A DNA stretch of 64,000 nucleotides from CAVQEK01 sp963711495 (GCA_963711495.1 CAVQEK010000004.1:434001-498000), one strand, 5' to 3'; shown: positions 7,539 to 18,202, counted from the stretch's first letter. The notes: generated from the sequence alone by a model not told the origin. A program made the numbers and translations.

Positions 7539-9007
7539 TGGGTGTATTTTTTGATAGAAAAAAAGAAAATTACAGCGTATCCCATGGTCAGCATAAGATG
7601 AAATAACATGAGGCCATAATCTTTTACCAGAAATCCAACCACAATGCCAGAAAGAAAATACAGGCTCAAAAAGGCTTCGAACAAAGTACTCCAATTTATC
7701 TTATTCTGCACATAAAAATTGTTCTTAATCCAGGTATTTTTTGAGTCAATAATATTGAATTTAGGTGTTCTGATGAAAGGAGATTTTATGCCGAGTAAAC
7801 CTTCCAGAACAGCGATACCATTGTGAAACGAGAGCCCCATGGAGAAAATCATAAATAAAGGAAAATACTTGAAATAGGTTTTCCGGGGTTTGGGATTGTT
7901 GTATTTGGTGGCTATCCAATAAAAATAGGAAATAGCCAGAAAACCAAAGATAAACACACCGCCCACATCAAATCCCGTCTTTAATTCGGGATGCTTGTAT
8001 TTCACATAAAGCAGTGGGATACTTAATAATGAAGCAACCAGCAAAAACAAAAAATTTGCGCTGTTCGTGAGATGAAAAAATGCGTGGATTTTATTTTTCC
8101 AATACATGGGGGCTTTGAGTACTTTAAATAAATTTTTTCTCGCGGTTTCTGCACCTCCTTTTGTCCATCTAAATTGCTGAGATTTCACTGCTGACATCAT
8201 CACCGGCAATTCTGCGGGGGATTCTACCTTTTCAAGATATTTAAATTTCCAGCCAAGTAACTGCGCCCGATAGCTGAGATCCAGGTCTTCGGTGAGCGTA
8301 TCTTTTTGCCAGCCATCTGCTTCCACAATGCATTTTTTACGCCAAACCCCTGCCGTACCGTTAAAATTGATAAAACTTCCGGAAACGCTTCTGCCTGTTT
8401 GTTCTACTGAGAAATGGCCATTTAATCCAAAGTCCTGAAGTTTGGTGAGCAGGGAATAATTCTTGTTGAGATGCTCCCATTTGGTTTGTACCATGCCTAC
8501 AGCATCATCCTGGAAAAATGGAATTGTTTTGAGTAAAAATTCTGGATCCGGAAGGAAATCCGCATCGAATATTGCAACAAATTCACCAATAGCAGTATTC
8601 AAACCATATTGAAGAGCTCCCGCCTTGAAACCGCTTCTGTCCGGGCGTCTGGTATGAATGAATTTGAGTTCGGGTTTGGTGATGTTCAATATTTCCAATT
8701 TTTTTTGAATTATATCCGTGGTCTTGTCCGTAGAGTCATCCAGGATCTGAATTTCGAGTTTTTTGGCGGGCCAGTTTAATGTTGCCACGGCGTCTATCAA
8801 TCTTTCGATGACATAAATTTCATTGAATACCGGAAGCTGGACTGTAACGAATGGAATATTTCTCTGAAGTTTAGCGACTAATAAATTGTCGTTATTCCGG
8901 GATTTATATGATTTTTTATATGTCAGCGCAAGATGCATTTGCACCAGGCTGAACAGCATCATGAACAGCATGCAAACACCATATAAAATCATAAGTAGAA
9001 TGGCCAT
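7535..9007 (-). CDS. Membrane glycosyltransferase, family 2, CslA/mannan-synthase-like
   Basis: A 490-residue processive-type GT2 enzyme. One or two N-terminal membrane segments (1-28) are followed by the catalytic domain with DDSTDKT (90-96), DAD (148-150), TED (239-241) and QQFRW (277-281), the D,D,D,QxxRW set of beta-glycan synthases, then about four C-terminal membrane helices. The stretches FNGTAGVWR and KAGALQYGL are strikingly like plant CslA glucomannan synthases and related bacterial proteins. It probably polymerises or transfers a hexose at the cytoplasmic membrane. I start at the ATG at 9007; a TTG ten codons upstream is the alternative. No PilZ domain or cellulose operon partner is present. 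Confidence 0.9.
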   Translation of the reverse strand: MAILLMILYGVCMLFMMLFSLVQMHLALTYKKSYKSRNNDNLLVAKLQRNIPFVTVQLPVFNEIYVIERLIDAVATLNWPAKKLEIQILDDSTDKTTDIIQKKLEILNITKPELKFIHTRRPDRSGFKAGALQYGLNTAIGEFVAIFDADFLPDPEFLLKTIPFFQDDAVGMVQTKWEHLNKNYSLLTKLQDFGLNGHFSVEQTGRSVSGSFINFNGTAGVWRKKCIVEADGWQKDTLTEDLDLSYRAQLLGWKFKYLEKVESPAELPVMMSAVKSQQFRWTKGGAETARKNLFKVLKAPMYWKNKIHAFFHLTNSANFLFLLVASLLSIPLLYVKYKHPELKTGFDVGGVFIFGFLAISYFYWIATKYNNPKPRKTYFKYFPLFMIFSMGLSFHNGIAVLEGLLGIKSPFIRTPKFNIIDSKNTWIKNNFYVQNKINWSTLFEAFLSLYFLSGIVVGFLVKDYGLMLFHLMLTMGYAVIFFFSIKKYTH

Positions 9008-9845
9008 AATGATTTTTTGAGCGCAACAATGTACCAATATAAATTAAAACCGCCTTATCCGATAAACGTACAGCTTAAATCAGTCGTACCAGAAACGCGA
9101 AACTCAAATCTAACATAAAATGGAATTCAATTTAGTCCGGTGATAGACAGATAAAAATTAATATCAATTGTTCTTAACCTTTTAAGCTTTAATAATTGGC
9201 ACATTGGTTGACCATATATTGCTGTTTACTTTTATCAACGCACTCCCCGGCATTTTATATGGCTTTGATAATTTTCAATAATCTTGAGTCTTCACCAAGG
9301 TCATATAATTTGACTTACTTGTGAATAATTTTGTTAATAGCAAGCTGTATCTTTTGAATATTTAGCGCATTACATTGGCCATATTGTATCTGTTGTCGAG
9401 CAGCTCAAATTTCGCCGGCTATAATATGGAAGTGGAATTATTGACATCAGATTTTCGGATTATCTACATATTGGCCGCAGCATTTTAGGAAATATTTCGA
9501 AGTCACCGGGTGTGTAAGGAATTAATAAATCTTTGATAATTTCATGACATTACAGGTATTTTCATATTTTAACTTAGCAAAATTATATATTAAAGTTCAA
9601 ACTGACTTATCTTTTTACCAGCCGATAGTCACAACTGACGAAAATTCTAAATTAATGTACATCCATACTCAAATGTTGATTTTCATCTATTCCTCAGGAA
9701 TTGTCCAAAGTTGATGTTCATTTCTACTTGACTCTGTAAGTAAGCAGGCAGGATAAATGTACAAGATGAATTGATATGTTCTATCTTCAAGAAAGTATTG
9801 GACGAAGATCCGATCGGAAAGTAGGCTGTTTTTCAAAAAATATTT
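9008..9845. other. Long intergenic region, no gene seen
   Basis: 838 AT-rich bases lie between the divergent glycosyltransferase and the T9SS cargo gene. No ORF with coding character, tRNA or strong terminator hairpin is visible on either strand. It must hold two divergent promoters; I find no unambiguous TAnnTTTG box. Its length could accommodate a regulated promoter, a small RNA or a decayed gene. Confidence 0.5.
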
Positions 9846-12800
9846 ATGGCAAGTTTAAGAAAGCAATTTTGGCTTGTGAGTGGGTTACTTGTCCTATGGA
9901 TTGGAATAGGTCATCACGCTGTTTTCGGTCAATGCACGCCAATCGTTTCAGGGCATAGGATCCAGGGAAATATGTTGCAGGGGTGTGCTCCTTTTGATCT
10001 TACTGTAATCAATCTTTACGCAAATTCAACGGCCGATGCCGTTTTTACTGTTGACTGGGGAGATGGCAATGTAGATACTTATCAGGGGAGTGATGATCCT
10101 GTAGATGGTGGCCAAAATGATCCAATCTATACACCGAATTTTTCACATACATATCAAGCCAATGAAACCGATTGTGGTTATTTCATCACCATTGAAGTAA
10201 CCAATTCTTGTACCGAACCGGAAGATGCAAGGGTAGAACTTTCCGTTTCTGTTTGGGATACCGATTGGCGTGGGTTGGCCGTTGATCCCGGATTGATCAG
10301 GGTTTGTCAGGGCTATGCAACAAGTGCCCAATTTACCGATGTGAGCGACTGGAATTGTTATCCGAGAAATGCCAATCAAAACAATCCTCCAAGATACATT
10401 CAATGGGAATACAATGGGGGCACGATGGGGGGTATTAATATTCCGGGTTTAGGTGCAATACCTGCAAAAGGTCCTGTGGAGGGTGTCATGGATCCCGGTG
10501 AAGTGAGTGAAACCATCAATATACCAGCCGAAGATCCAACCAATCCAGGAAATCCATATCCTGTAGGGGCGTATTTTGATGTAACGTTGAACAACTGGAA
10601 CAAGTGTAATCCTCCTGGCACAGATCCAATTCAACAAACGGCGAGGGTGGTTATAGTTGCAACGCCAAAGCCAGATTTTGCTACGCATAAAGAAAATGCC
10701 TCCAATCCGGTACAAACAATATTTTGTATTGACGATATTGTTTATTTTCAAAATAAATCAACTGCTGATGCAGGAGCAAGTCAATCGTACAAATGGGAAT
10801 TTTACGACGGTCCTAACGATTCTTATCAATTATTGGCATCAAAAACTGATAAAAATCCAGTAATGACTTATACCACTGGCGGACAAAAATTCATTAGACT
10901 TACGGTGGCAGATCGCAATTCCATTGGCGGGTGTTCTGCCCTGGTGGAAAAAGTAATCGATGTTTTCCCTACATCAATTGCACAGATCAATGCTTCCCAA
11001 ACCAAGTTTTGTAAAGACCCCGGATCAACAGATGTATACTCCGTAAATTTCCAGGATGCTTCCATTGGCACCACAATTAACACACAGTGGAAATGGGAAT
11101 TTTACGACGAAAATGACCAGTTGATTCGCAGTGAACCGGCTTCCGGATGGTCGAATACTCAACTTGGACCTTTTGCGGAGCAATATTCCAAGCCCGGTGT
11201 ATATAAAGTTAAATTATTCACGAAAGACCAGGCAACCGATTGCAGTACGGAGGACGTAGTCAATATTGTGATTTATAATAATCCGAAGCCTGATTTTATT
11301 TTCTCAAAGGCTTGTGAAGGTGCAACGACTGAACTTTATGATCAATCAACACTGGCCTCAATCAATGGAAGTACGATCGTAAAATGGGAGTGGGATTATG
11401 ATTATGATGGCACAAATTTTAACGTAGATCAGGTATATGACACTAATATTCCCGATACCGTCAGCCATGTTTTTTCAGGAGGTTCTCATCAGGTAGCGTT
11501 GCAGGTTACCAACGATCAGAATGGTTGTAGTGCCATGGTGGTAAAACCCGTTGATGTCTCTAATAACCCAATCGCTACGTTTACCCAGAACAAAGACAAT
11601 GGTTGCACTCCACTGGAGGTGACTTTTACGAACACTTCCCTTGCCGGGCAAACAACCGCTGTAAAGCAATATACCTGGAGCATTGATTATGGTTCGGGAT
11701 TTGTTGATACAGTCAAACAGGATCCGGGCGTGGCTGGATTTAACCCGGCATATACTTCTATATTCATCAACAATACCCGGAAAGCCAAACCTGTTTTAGT
11801 CCAGTTAAAAACAACATCGAGTGAAGGTTGCAAGGCTGCCAGCATAATCGATACTGTTGAGGTGATGCCATCGCTTAAACCAGGTTTCGACTATTTGAAT
11901 TATGATGCTTTTAATAGCAATTGCTCACCGGTTGAAGTAACTTTTCAGGCAGATGCTGCCACAAGAGCGCTTTCGCCGACCGCGTATAACTGGCAAGTCC
12001 GCAATGCTGAAGGGGTACTTTATACTGAAAACAAATCGCCTTCAGATCCGCAATTCACCTACACTTTTGAAGCTGACGGAATATCGATCAAACCTTATCA
12101 GGTCACCTTCAAAGCCAATGTCGATGCTGCCTGTATGGAAGATTCAACATTGCGTGTAAATGTAAATCCCGTACCAAAATCAACTTTTACCATCGATACG
12201 GTAAGTCTCGATTGTGAGAATATGGTGGTAGAAGTAGATGCGGCGCAAAAAGGTTTGGTTGCCTATGACTGGACCATTAATGAAGGGCTTTATGTTTATT
12301 TATATGATACTTTATCTGATCATTTCATATATGCCATGAAAAGGCCGAATCCTGGTGATGGTGATAAAAGTTTGAATATTGATCTGAAAACCAACAATTA
12401 TGCCTTATGCGAAAGCGATCAGACCTCCAATAATATATTGGTTCCAGAATCACCAGATCTTGTGGCACAGTTTAATGCCGATCCTCAAATTCAGGAATTT
12501 CCCAATACAACGGTGAGTATCATCAATACCAGCAGATCCGACAATGGTAATTACCTGTGGGATTTTGGAGATGGTCAGACATCTCACGATGTCAGTCCTG
12601 GCAATCATATTTATCAACAAGCAGGACATTATACGGTAAACCTGACTTTGTCTCAGGATTTCTGTGTGCAGACCGATTCCATGCAAATTTATATAAAGCC
12701 AACGCGTCCTGTTGCCGATTTTGCCTATGCCCCGGGAGAAGGTTGTGTGCCACTTACCGTTGATTTCACAAATCTGACTAAATATGGAGATCCGAGTTTT

Positions 12801-13523
12801 TATAATTACATCTGGTATTTTGGTGATAATCAGGGAACGTCGACCGCCATTAATCCTTCCTATACTTATCACGAACCCGGAACATACAGTGTAAAACTTG
12901 AAGCAACCAGTGCCGAAGGATTAACGGATGTTGTTATAAAGAACTCCATTATCCAGGTCTATCCTAAACCTGTTGCATCATTTTCGGTAAGACCCGACAT
13001 CGTAAAACTACCCGATGATCCCATTTATACGACCAACCTTTCTGTTGGCGCTAATCAGTATGAATGGCATTTCGGCGATGGTGGAATGTCATTTGAGGAC
13101 GAGCCTTCATATGTATATCTCGATACAGGATATTACGATATCACCTTGATAGCTACGACCAGTGAGGGCTGTTTGGACACCACCACCATGGAAAAGATAG
13201 TTCAGGTGGTGAATGGGGATAAAATAAGAATTCCCAATGCTTTTACGCCGAGTGTCGATGGACCTGGAGATGGAAACATTTATAATTCCAATGGCAGAAA
13301 TGATATTTTTTATCCGGTAACCGAAGGCGTAATTGCTTACAAACTGCAAATTTTTAACCGGTGGGGGGAATTGCTTTTTCAGACGGAAGACAGGAATTTT
13401 GGATGGAATGGGTATTACAAGGGTCGAATATGCCCTCAGGATGTTTATGTTTACCGAATTCATTTCAAGTTCATCGATGGACATGAAGAATCGAAATTGG
13501 GGGATGTCACATTAATCAGATAG
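9846..13523 (+). CDS. PKD-repeat surface protein with type B T9SS sorting domain
   Basis: A 1225-residue secreted protein. It has a signal peptide (1-29, ending AVFGQ), at least eight PKD/Ig-like repeats, the last three with WDFGDG (905-910), WYFGDN (990-995) and WHFGDG (1074-1079), and a C-terminal gliding-motility-associated domain (about 1128-1225; IPNAFTPSVDGPGDG, IFNRWGELLF, GWNGYYKG). That domain directs export through the type IX system and attachment to the cell surface. Many repeats open with a GC-x-P-L/F motif. WEFYD occurs at 317 and 417, pointing to a recent 100-residue duplication. The porP/sprF gene follows after 3 bases, the usual two-gene unit. Adhesion or matrix role is inferred; no enzymatic domain is seen. 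Confidence 0.92.
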   Translation: MASLRKQFWLVSGLLVLWIGIGHHAVFGQCTPIVSGHRIQGNMLQGCAPFDLTVINLYANSTADAVFTVDWGDGNVDTYQGSDDPVDGGQNDPIYTPNFSHTYQANETDCGYFITIEVTNSCTEPEDARVELSVSVWDTDWRGLAVDPGLIRVCQGYATSAQFTDVSDWNCYPRNANQNNPPRYIQWEYNGGTMGGINIPGLGAIPAKGPVEGVMDPGEVSETINIPAEDPTNPGNPYPVGAYFDVTLNNWNKCNPPGTDPIQQTARVVIVATPKPDFATHKENASNPVQTIFCIDDIVYFQNKSTADAGASQSYKWEFYDGPNDSYQLLASKTDKNPVMTYTTGGQKFIRLTVADRNSIGGCSALVEKVIDVFPTSIAQINASQTKFCKDPGSTDVYSVNFQDASIGTTINTQWKWEFYDENDQLIRSEPASGWSNTQLGPFAEQYSKPGVYKVKLFTKDQATDCSTEDVVNIVIYNNPKPDFIFSKACEGATTELYDQSTLASINGSTIVKWEWDYDYDGTNFNVDQVYDTNIPDTVSHVFSGGSHQVALQVTNDQNGCSAMVVKPVDVSNNPIATFTQNKDNGCTPLEVTFTNTSLAGQTTAVKQYTWSIDYGSGFVDTVKQDPGVAGFNPAYTSIFINNTRKAKPVLVQLKTTSSEGCKAASIIDTVEVMPSLKPGFDYLNYDAFNSNCSPVEVTFQADAATRALSPTAYNWQVRNAEGVLYTENKSPSDPQFTYTFEADGISIKPYQVTFKANVDAACMEDSTLRVNVNPVPKSTFTIDTVSLDCENMVVEVDAAQKGLVAYDWTINEGLYVYLYDTLSDHFIYAMKRPNPGDGDKSLNIDLKTNNYALCESDQTSNNILVPESPDLVAQFNADPQIQEFPNTTVSIINTSRSDNGNYLWDFGDGQTSHDVSPGNHIYQQAGHYTVNLTLSQDFCVQTDSMQIYIKPTRPVADFAYAPGEGCVPLTVDFTNLTKYGDPSFYNYIWYFGDNQGTSTAINPSYTYHEPGTYSVKLEATSAEGLTDVVIKNSIIQVYPKPVASFSVRPDIVKLPDDPIYTTNLSVGANQYEWHFGDGGMSFEDEPSYVYLDTGYYDITLIATTSEGCLDTTTMEKIVQVVNGDKIRIPNAFTPSVDGPGDGNIYNSNGRNDIFYPVTEGVIAYKLQIFNRWGELLFQTEDRNFGWNGYYKGRICPQDVYVYRIHFKFIDGHEESKLGDVTLIR

Positions 13524-13526
13524 CAG

Positions 13527-14549
13527 ATGAGGAAATTATACATACTGGGATTTTTATTATTGATAATGGCAGTGGCTGGCAAGGCCCAAGATCCTCTTTT
13601 TTCACAATATTATGCTTCGCCACTTTATCTGAATCCAGGTCTGGCGGGATCATTGAAAGACCCCAGATTGATTTTCAATAGCAGAATTCAATGGACCCAG
13701 TTGCCAAAAGCATTCAACACCTACGCGGTTTCCGGCGATTTCCAGTTGCCAGACCTGAACAGTGCTTTTGGCTTGTTGGCAGTAACGGATAAGGCAGGCT
13801 CGGCCAATTTACGGACCACCACCATAGGTGGAGTTTATGCGGCCAAGATCCGGCTGAATGAAAAATGGGTGTTTTCGCCAGGTTTGATGTTTGCCTATGG
13901 AAACCGATCCATCGATTTTGATAAACTGGTATTTGGAGATCAGATCATTTATAATGGCCCAACATCCGATGACGCTATCAGTCAGTTGGGTAACCGTAAT
14001 TTTTTCGATTTTGCTTCCGGGGCCGTTTTTTACAACAAATCATTCTGGGCAGGTATTTCTGCCTATCACATTAATCAGCCCAACCATTCATTGTTAGGGG
14101 AGGATAGTCGCTTACCCATGAGAATGTCGGTGCACACCGGATTGCGTATTCCAATTAAACACGGTGTTCTGTCAAAATCGAAATTGAATAGCGTGTCACC
14201 TTCCATCGTATATACTGCCCAGGGAGAGTTTCAATTTCTGGATATTGGAACCAATGTACTTTTCGATCCAGTCTTGATTGGACTGTGGTATCGAGGCACT
14301 CCGCTTATGAAAAATGTTCAGAACAGGGTCAATCACGATGCAGCGATTTTTATTTTAGGTCTTAACCTGAAATACCTGGAAGTGGGGTATAGTTACGATT
14401 TTACGCTTTCACAAATGGGACCCGATTCCGGCGGCGCCCATGAAATATCGGTCGTTCTTTTTTTAAGCGGGATCAACCCACACCGTGTTCCCCGCAAAGA
14501 CAAAATTTTGCCCTGTCCGAATTATACCGGATTTCACTGGAAAGATTGA
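13527..14549 (+). CDS. PorP/SprF family type IX secretion membrane protein
   Basis: A 340-residue outer-membrane beta-barrel protein with a signal peptide (ends AGKAQ) and the family opening DPLFSQYYASPLYLNPGLAG. PorP/SprF proteins work with the type IX translocon; for type B cargo a dedicated family member encoded next to the cargo helps secretion or surface retention. The gene begins 3 bases after the PKD protein stop, so the two form one transcription unit and this is most likely its cognate partner. Confidence 0.92.
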   Translation: MRKLYILGFLLLIMAVAGKAQDPLFSQYYASPLYLNPGLAGSLKDPRLIFNSRIQWTQLPKAFNTYAVSGDFQLPDLNSAFGLLAVTDKAGSANLRTTTIGGVYAAKIRLNEKWVFSPGLMFAYGNRSIDFDKLVFGDQIIYNGPTSDDAISQLGNRNFFDFASGAVFYNKSFWAGISAYHINQPNHSLLGEDSRLPMRMSVHTGLRIPIKHGVLSKSKLNSVSPSIVYTAQGEFQFLDIGTNVLFDPVLIGLWYRGTPLMKNVQNRVNHDAAIFILGLNLKYLEVGYSYDFTLSQMGPDSGGAHEISVVLFLSGINPHRVPRKDKILPCPNYTGFHWKD

Positions 14550-14610
14550 AGAAACTGTTGTTGACGGATTTATAACGGGCATTTCATTCACAAGGAAGTC
14601 GGTAAATTAA

Positions 14611-17433
14611 CTAGTATCCAGCTGGGTCCAATCCTAAAGTTTTACCTTTCAATTGGGCTGGAATTCCCTTCTCCATCCAGATCGGGGCAGGCGCCCCACT
14701 CAGATAATGTTCAAAAAACTGAAACATCCTTTGCTGATAATCCAGTCTGTTTTTACGGTCATTGAAGTTGTGGACTTCCCCATTGTAATTTAATAACCAG
14801 GCGGGTTTATGTAATCGGCGTAATGCCAGGAAGAACTCAATACCCTGATACCACGGAACGGCGTCATCACGATCATTATGCAAAATCAAAACAGGGGTAT
14901 TTATTTTATTGGCCGCGAACAACGGCGAATTTTCAATATATAACAAAGGCTTTTGCCACAATGTGCCTCCAATCCGGCTTTGAGTACTTTCATATTGGAA
15001 CATCCTGCTTAAGCCGGTTCCCCAGCGAATACCTCCATAGGCACTGGTCATGTTCACTACCGGTGCCCCGGCGACAGCGGCTTTAAAAAGGTCAGTTCTG
15101 GTGATGATATAGGCAGCTTCGTATCCGCTCCAACTATGTCCCCAAATACCAATTCTATCTTTATCGACATAACCTTTATCGACCAGACTTAATACCCCGG
15201 GAACCAGGCAATTTAGAGCACTTTCTCCCGGATAACCTATTTTATATTTAATGTCCGGCATGAATATGACATATCCGTGGCTGACAAAATAAGGTACGTT
15301 CAATCTTGATCGAATGGGTTCGGGGGTGATGTGATCATGCAAGTCATCGGATATACGTTCATAAAAATACACGATCAGTGGATATTTTTTAAGGGGGGAA
15401 AAATTGTCTGGCTTGTAGACTATACCCTGTAATTCTTCTCCATCCAGGTCAATCCAATGTGTGAGTTCGGCAGAACCCCAGGCATAATCTTCCTGTTGTG
15501 GATTCGCATCGCTTATTTTAATTGGATTATTGATAAACACGTTACTCGTCCACAAATCCGGGAATGTTTGATAACTGGATTTTTTGAAAAGGATATTCGG
15601 AGAACCTTTCGCTTTCTTGAGACCAAAGAAACGATAGTTATCCAGGATTAACGCGATCGGATTGCTAATGGCATTGAGACTGTCCCGAAAATACCCACTC
15701 ATTTTATTGTTTTCCTGAAAGGCAGTCATTAAAAAAGGCTGGTTTTCCGGGATGTATTCGACTTCATCATCAAGTGTGATATAGCGAAATTGCAAACCCT
15801 TATTTCGGCCATATCCATCAGTCAGGTTTATGGGAATTGCTTTGCCGGTCGGATCTATTTTCCAAATATCAAATCGGTCATATACCAGAAAGGCCGCGTC
15901 ATTGGCAGTCCAACCCGCAGAACCGTAAGACTCAGCTTCTGTGGGGATATCATTCAATTCATTATAAAAGGGGACTTCTATGTCTTTGGTTAAATTGACC
16001 GTGGTTTTGTTAGAGATCTGATAGGTATACCAACTGCTGTCGGCATAGGCATACCAATAAACAAATTTTCCACCCGGGGAAAGCCTTGGATTGCCTTTGG
16101 TTTTTTGAATGATCAAATCCCTTTTGCCAGTGGCCAGATCGATCAAGTACGCATCGCGATAATAGGGAACTTCCCATGAAAGCATCTGTTTGTATTTGTT
16201 TTCACTAATACCTACCGCAACCGGAGAATTCATTTTTTTATCCAGATAAATATCCGGGACTTGGTCATTGGCCAGTTGGACGAATTCATTCTTGTTCAGA
16301 TCGAAACAGGCCAGGTATGATTTTTTCTGATCTTTTTCCAGTTCTGAGAGTTGTTCGGGTTGAATGCGTTTGTCCGTCCATGACCAGACGTCCAGATTGA
16401 CCCTTTCTTCATCCAGTAAAGTACTGTCGTTTTCGTAATTGAAGCTCGGTGGTTCCGGAGCTGTGCCAACAAATAAGCGATTGTCATTATCTGAAAATAC
16501 CGGGGTAAAATATTCACTGATTTTCCAGTTGCTGTAGCTATCGCTATGAGGTGAAATTACCAACAGGCTCAGTTTGAGCAACTTTTTTTGCCAGTACAGC
16601 AATTTATAATGTGGTTCTTTAGTTCCAATACTATCTGATGTAGCCAGAAAAGCAGCCTTATCTCCGGTTTTGTCGGTGGCAATATTTTTGCACTCAACAT
16701 GTGATGAATCGATGAGTGTCAGCCGTTTCGTTTGGGTATCAAAGGCATACGCTGCACTATGACGAGTGGAATCCCCTTTTGTCAGGAAGAAAAACATACC
16801 GTTCTCTTTTGAAATCAAAAACTCAACCACATGACTGAATTCATAATCGGTACGTGTAGAAAGTTGTCTTAAAACCAGCCTGGAACCTTGATCTTCGTGA
16901 GGTTTATTTGTTGCGTTATCATCTGAACGATCTTTTATTTCTTCAATACCAGTGGTGTCTGACATGGGTTGATTAACAGGGCTCAATAAAAAAGCCACCC
17001 AGTCACTCCACTTTTCAGGTATTTTGAAGTCTTCTGCATTGGGAAACTTCCAGGTTGAATCCTCTGCTATGGAGTAGATACCGAGTGAATCCTTGGGCCA
17101 TAGTTCCTTGTCCAGTTTGGATCTTTTGGCATATCTAATGGTATCTTCCGTTGGGCTGATCTTAAAGATCAGATATTTTGATCCGTAAGTAAACTGTGCA
17201 CCTTTCCCCCGATTGAAATTGACAACCACTTCTCCATTTATTTTTTTCAACAACAACAAGCCATCGCCCTTTTGCGGATCCTTTTCATAACTGACAAACT
17301 CGCCATTCGGAGAAATTATATCATTAACAATTGATTTCCATTCATCGGCAGCCTGAAGTGTCAAAGGCAACTTTTGGGCATTAAGCTGACCAACAAAAAG
17401 AACAAGGAATGGTATTGGGATAAAAAATTTCAT
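14611..17433 (-). CDS. Secreted prolyl oligopeptidase family (S9) serine peptidase
   Basis: A 940-residue S9 peptidase. A signal peptide (MKFFIPIPFLVLFVGQLNAQ) is followed by a long beta-propeller-like region and a C-terminal alpha/beta hydrolase domain. The triad is S767 in GHSWSG, D856 in HNDRDDAVPW and H888 in GEVHNF. The second glycine of the usual GxSxGG is serine here. I start at 17433 because GGAG lies six bases upstream and the signal peptide begins there; a longer frame adds 12 residues without a signal. It probably cleaves peptides in the periplasm or outside the cell. It follows the LOG gene by 49 bases on the same strand. Confidence 0.9.
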   Translation of the reverse strand: MKFFIPIPFLVLFVGQLNAQKLPLTLQAADEWKSIVNDIISPNGEFVSYEKDPQKGDGLLLLKKINGEVVVNFNRGKGAQFTYGSKYLIFKISPTEDTIRYAKRSKLDKELWPKDSLGIYSIAEDSTWKFPNAEDFKIPEKWSDWVAFLLSPVNQPMSDTTGIEEIKDRSDDNATNKPHEDQGSRLVLRQLSTRTDYEFSHVVEFLISKENGMFFFLTKGDSTRHSAAYAFDTQTKRLTLIDSSHVECKNIATDKTGDKAAFLATSDSIGTKEPHYKLLYWQKKLLKLSLLVISPHSDSYSNWKISEYFTPVFSDNDNRLFVGTAPEPPSFNYENDSTLLDEERVNLDVWSWTDKRIQPEQLSELEKDQKKSYLACFDLNKNEFVQLANDQVPDIYLDKKMNSPVAVGISENKYKQMLSWEVPYYRDAYLIDLATGKRDLIIQKTKGNPRLSPGGKFVYWYAYADSSWYTYQISNKTTVNLTKDIEVPFYNELNDIPTEAESYGSAGWTANDAAFLVYDRFDIWKIDPTGKAIPINLTDGYGRNKGLQFRYITLDDEVEYIPENQPFLMTAFQENNKMSGYFRDSLNAISNPIALILDNYRFFGLKKAKGSPNILFKKSSYQTFPDLWTSNVFINNPIKISDANPQQEDYAWGSAELTHWIDLDGEELQGIVYKPDNFSPLKKYPLIVYFYERISDDLHDHITPEPIRSRLNVPYFVSHGYVIFMPDIKYKIGYPGESALNCLVPGVLSLVDKGYVDKDRIGIWGHSWSGYEAAYIITRTDLFKAAVAGAPVVNMTSAYGGIRWGTGLSRMFQYESTQSRIGGTLWQKPLLYIENSPLFAANKINTPVLILHNDRDDAVPWYQGIEFFLALRRLHKPAWLLNYNGEVHNFNDRKNRLDYQQRMFQFFEHYLSGAPAPIWMEKGIPAQLKGKTLGLDPAGY

Positions 17434-17482
17434 TTCAACTCCACATTTATTTGACCCTAAAATGGTCATTATTTATTAAAAA

Positions 17483-18058
17483 TCAGGTTTTATCGATCCA
17501 TTTCTCCCGTTCGATAAACGAAAAATCACACATTCTTGAAATTAGCCGGGGGATATTTTCCGCTATGATCAGTTGATTTTTCGTTTCCCGTCGCAAGAAA
17601 CCATCACTTACCATCAGTTCTAGAAAAGTAATAACCGGATCGAAATAATGATTGATGTTCAACAAAGCTACCGGTCCCCGGATCAGTGCAAGTTGGGACC
17701 ACGTAAAGATCTCAAAAAGCTCATCCATGGTGCCGATCCCTCCTGGCATAGCAACAAAGCCCTCCGATATTTCAGCCATCTTCTGTTTGCGTTCATGCAT
17801 TGATTCTACAATAATCAGTTCAGTAAGGCCGTCGTGGCCCACTTCTTTATCGTAGAGGAATCTTGGAATAACACCAATAACTTCACCACCTTCGCTTAGT
17901 ACGGAATCGGCTAAAGTGCCCATTAGACCAATACTGCCACCGCCATATATCAAACGAATCTCTTTCTCCGCCAAGATCTTGCCCAACTCCAATGCTGCCT
18001 GCTGATAAACGGGATTCTTACCAGTGCTGGAACCACAAAAAACGCCAATGCTTTTCAT
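17483..18058 (-). CDS. LOG family protein (TIGR00730 Rossmann fold)
   Basis: A 191-residue cytoplasmic protein of the lysine-decarboxylase-like LOG family. It shows FCGSSTG near the N-terminus, LIYGGGSIGLMG, and the signature MPGGIGTMDELFE. Characterised members hydrolyse nucleoside 5'-monophosphates to base and ribose 5-phosphate (cytokinin riboside phosphoribohydrolase); many bacterial members have a general nucleotide role. Length is typical. It is probably the first gene of an operon with the S9 peptidase, though no functional link is evident. Confidence 0.9.
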   Translation of the reverse strand: MKSIGVFCGSSTGKNPVYQQAALELGKILAEKEIRLIYGGGSIGLMGTLADSVLSEGGEVIGVIPRFLYDKEVGHDGLTELIIVESMHERKQKMAEISEGFVAMPGGIGTMDELFEIFTWSQLALIRGPVALLNINHYFDPVITFLELMVSDGFLRRETKNQLIIAENIPRLISRMCDFSFIEREKWIDKT

Positions 18059-18202
18059 TTTTAAGTACTTCCTGAATTACTGATTTTTCGTGTTTTTTTG
18101 AACTAAGAAACCAAAGTAAGCTAAAAAATTTCAAAAGGGTGAAATCGTCAAGCAGCAATATATTTTTTTTGTAGTTTTAGCCAAAATCAGAAAAACAGGA
18201 AG

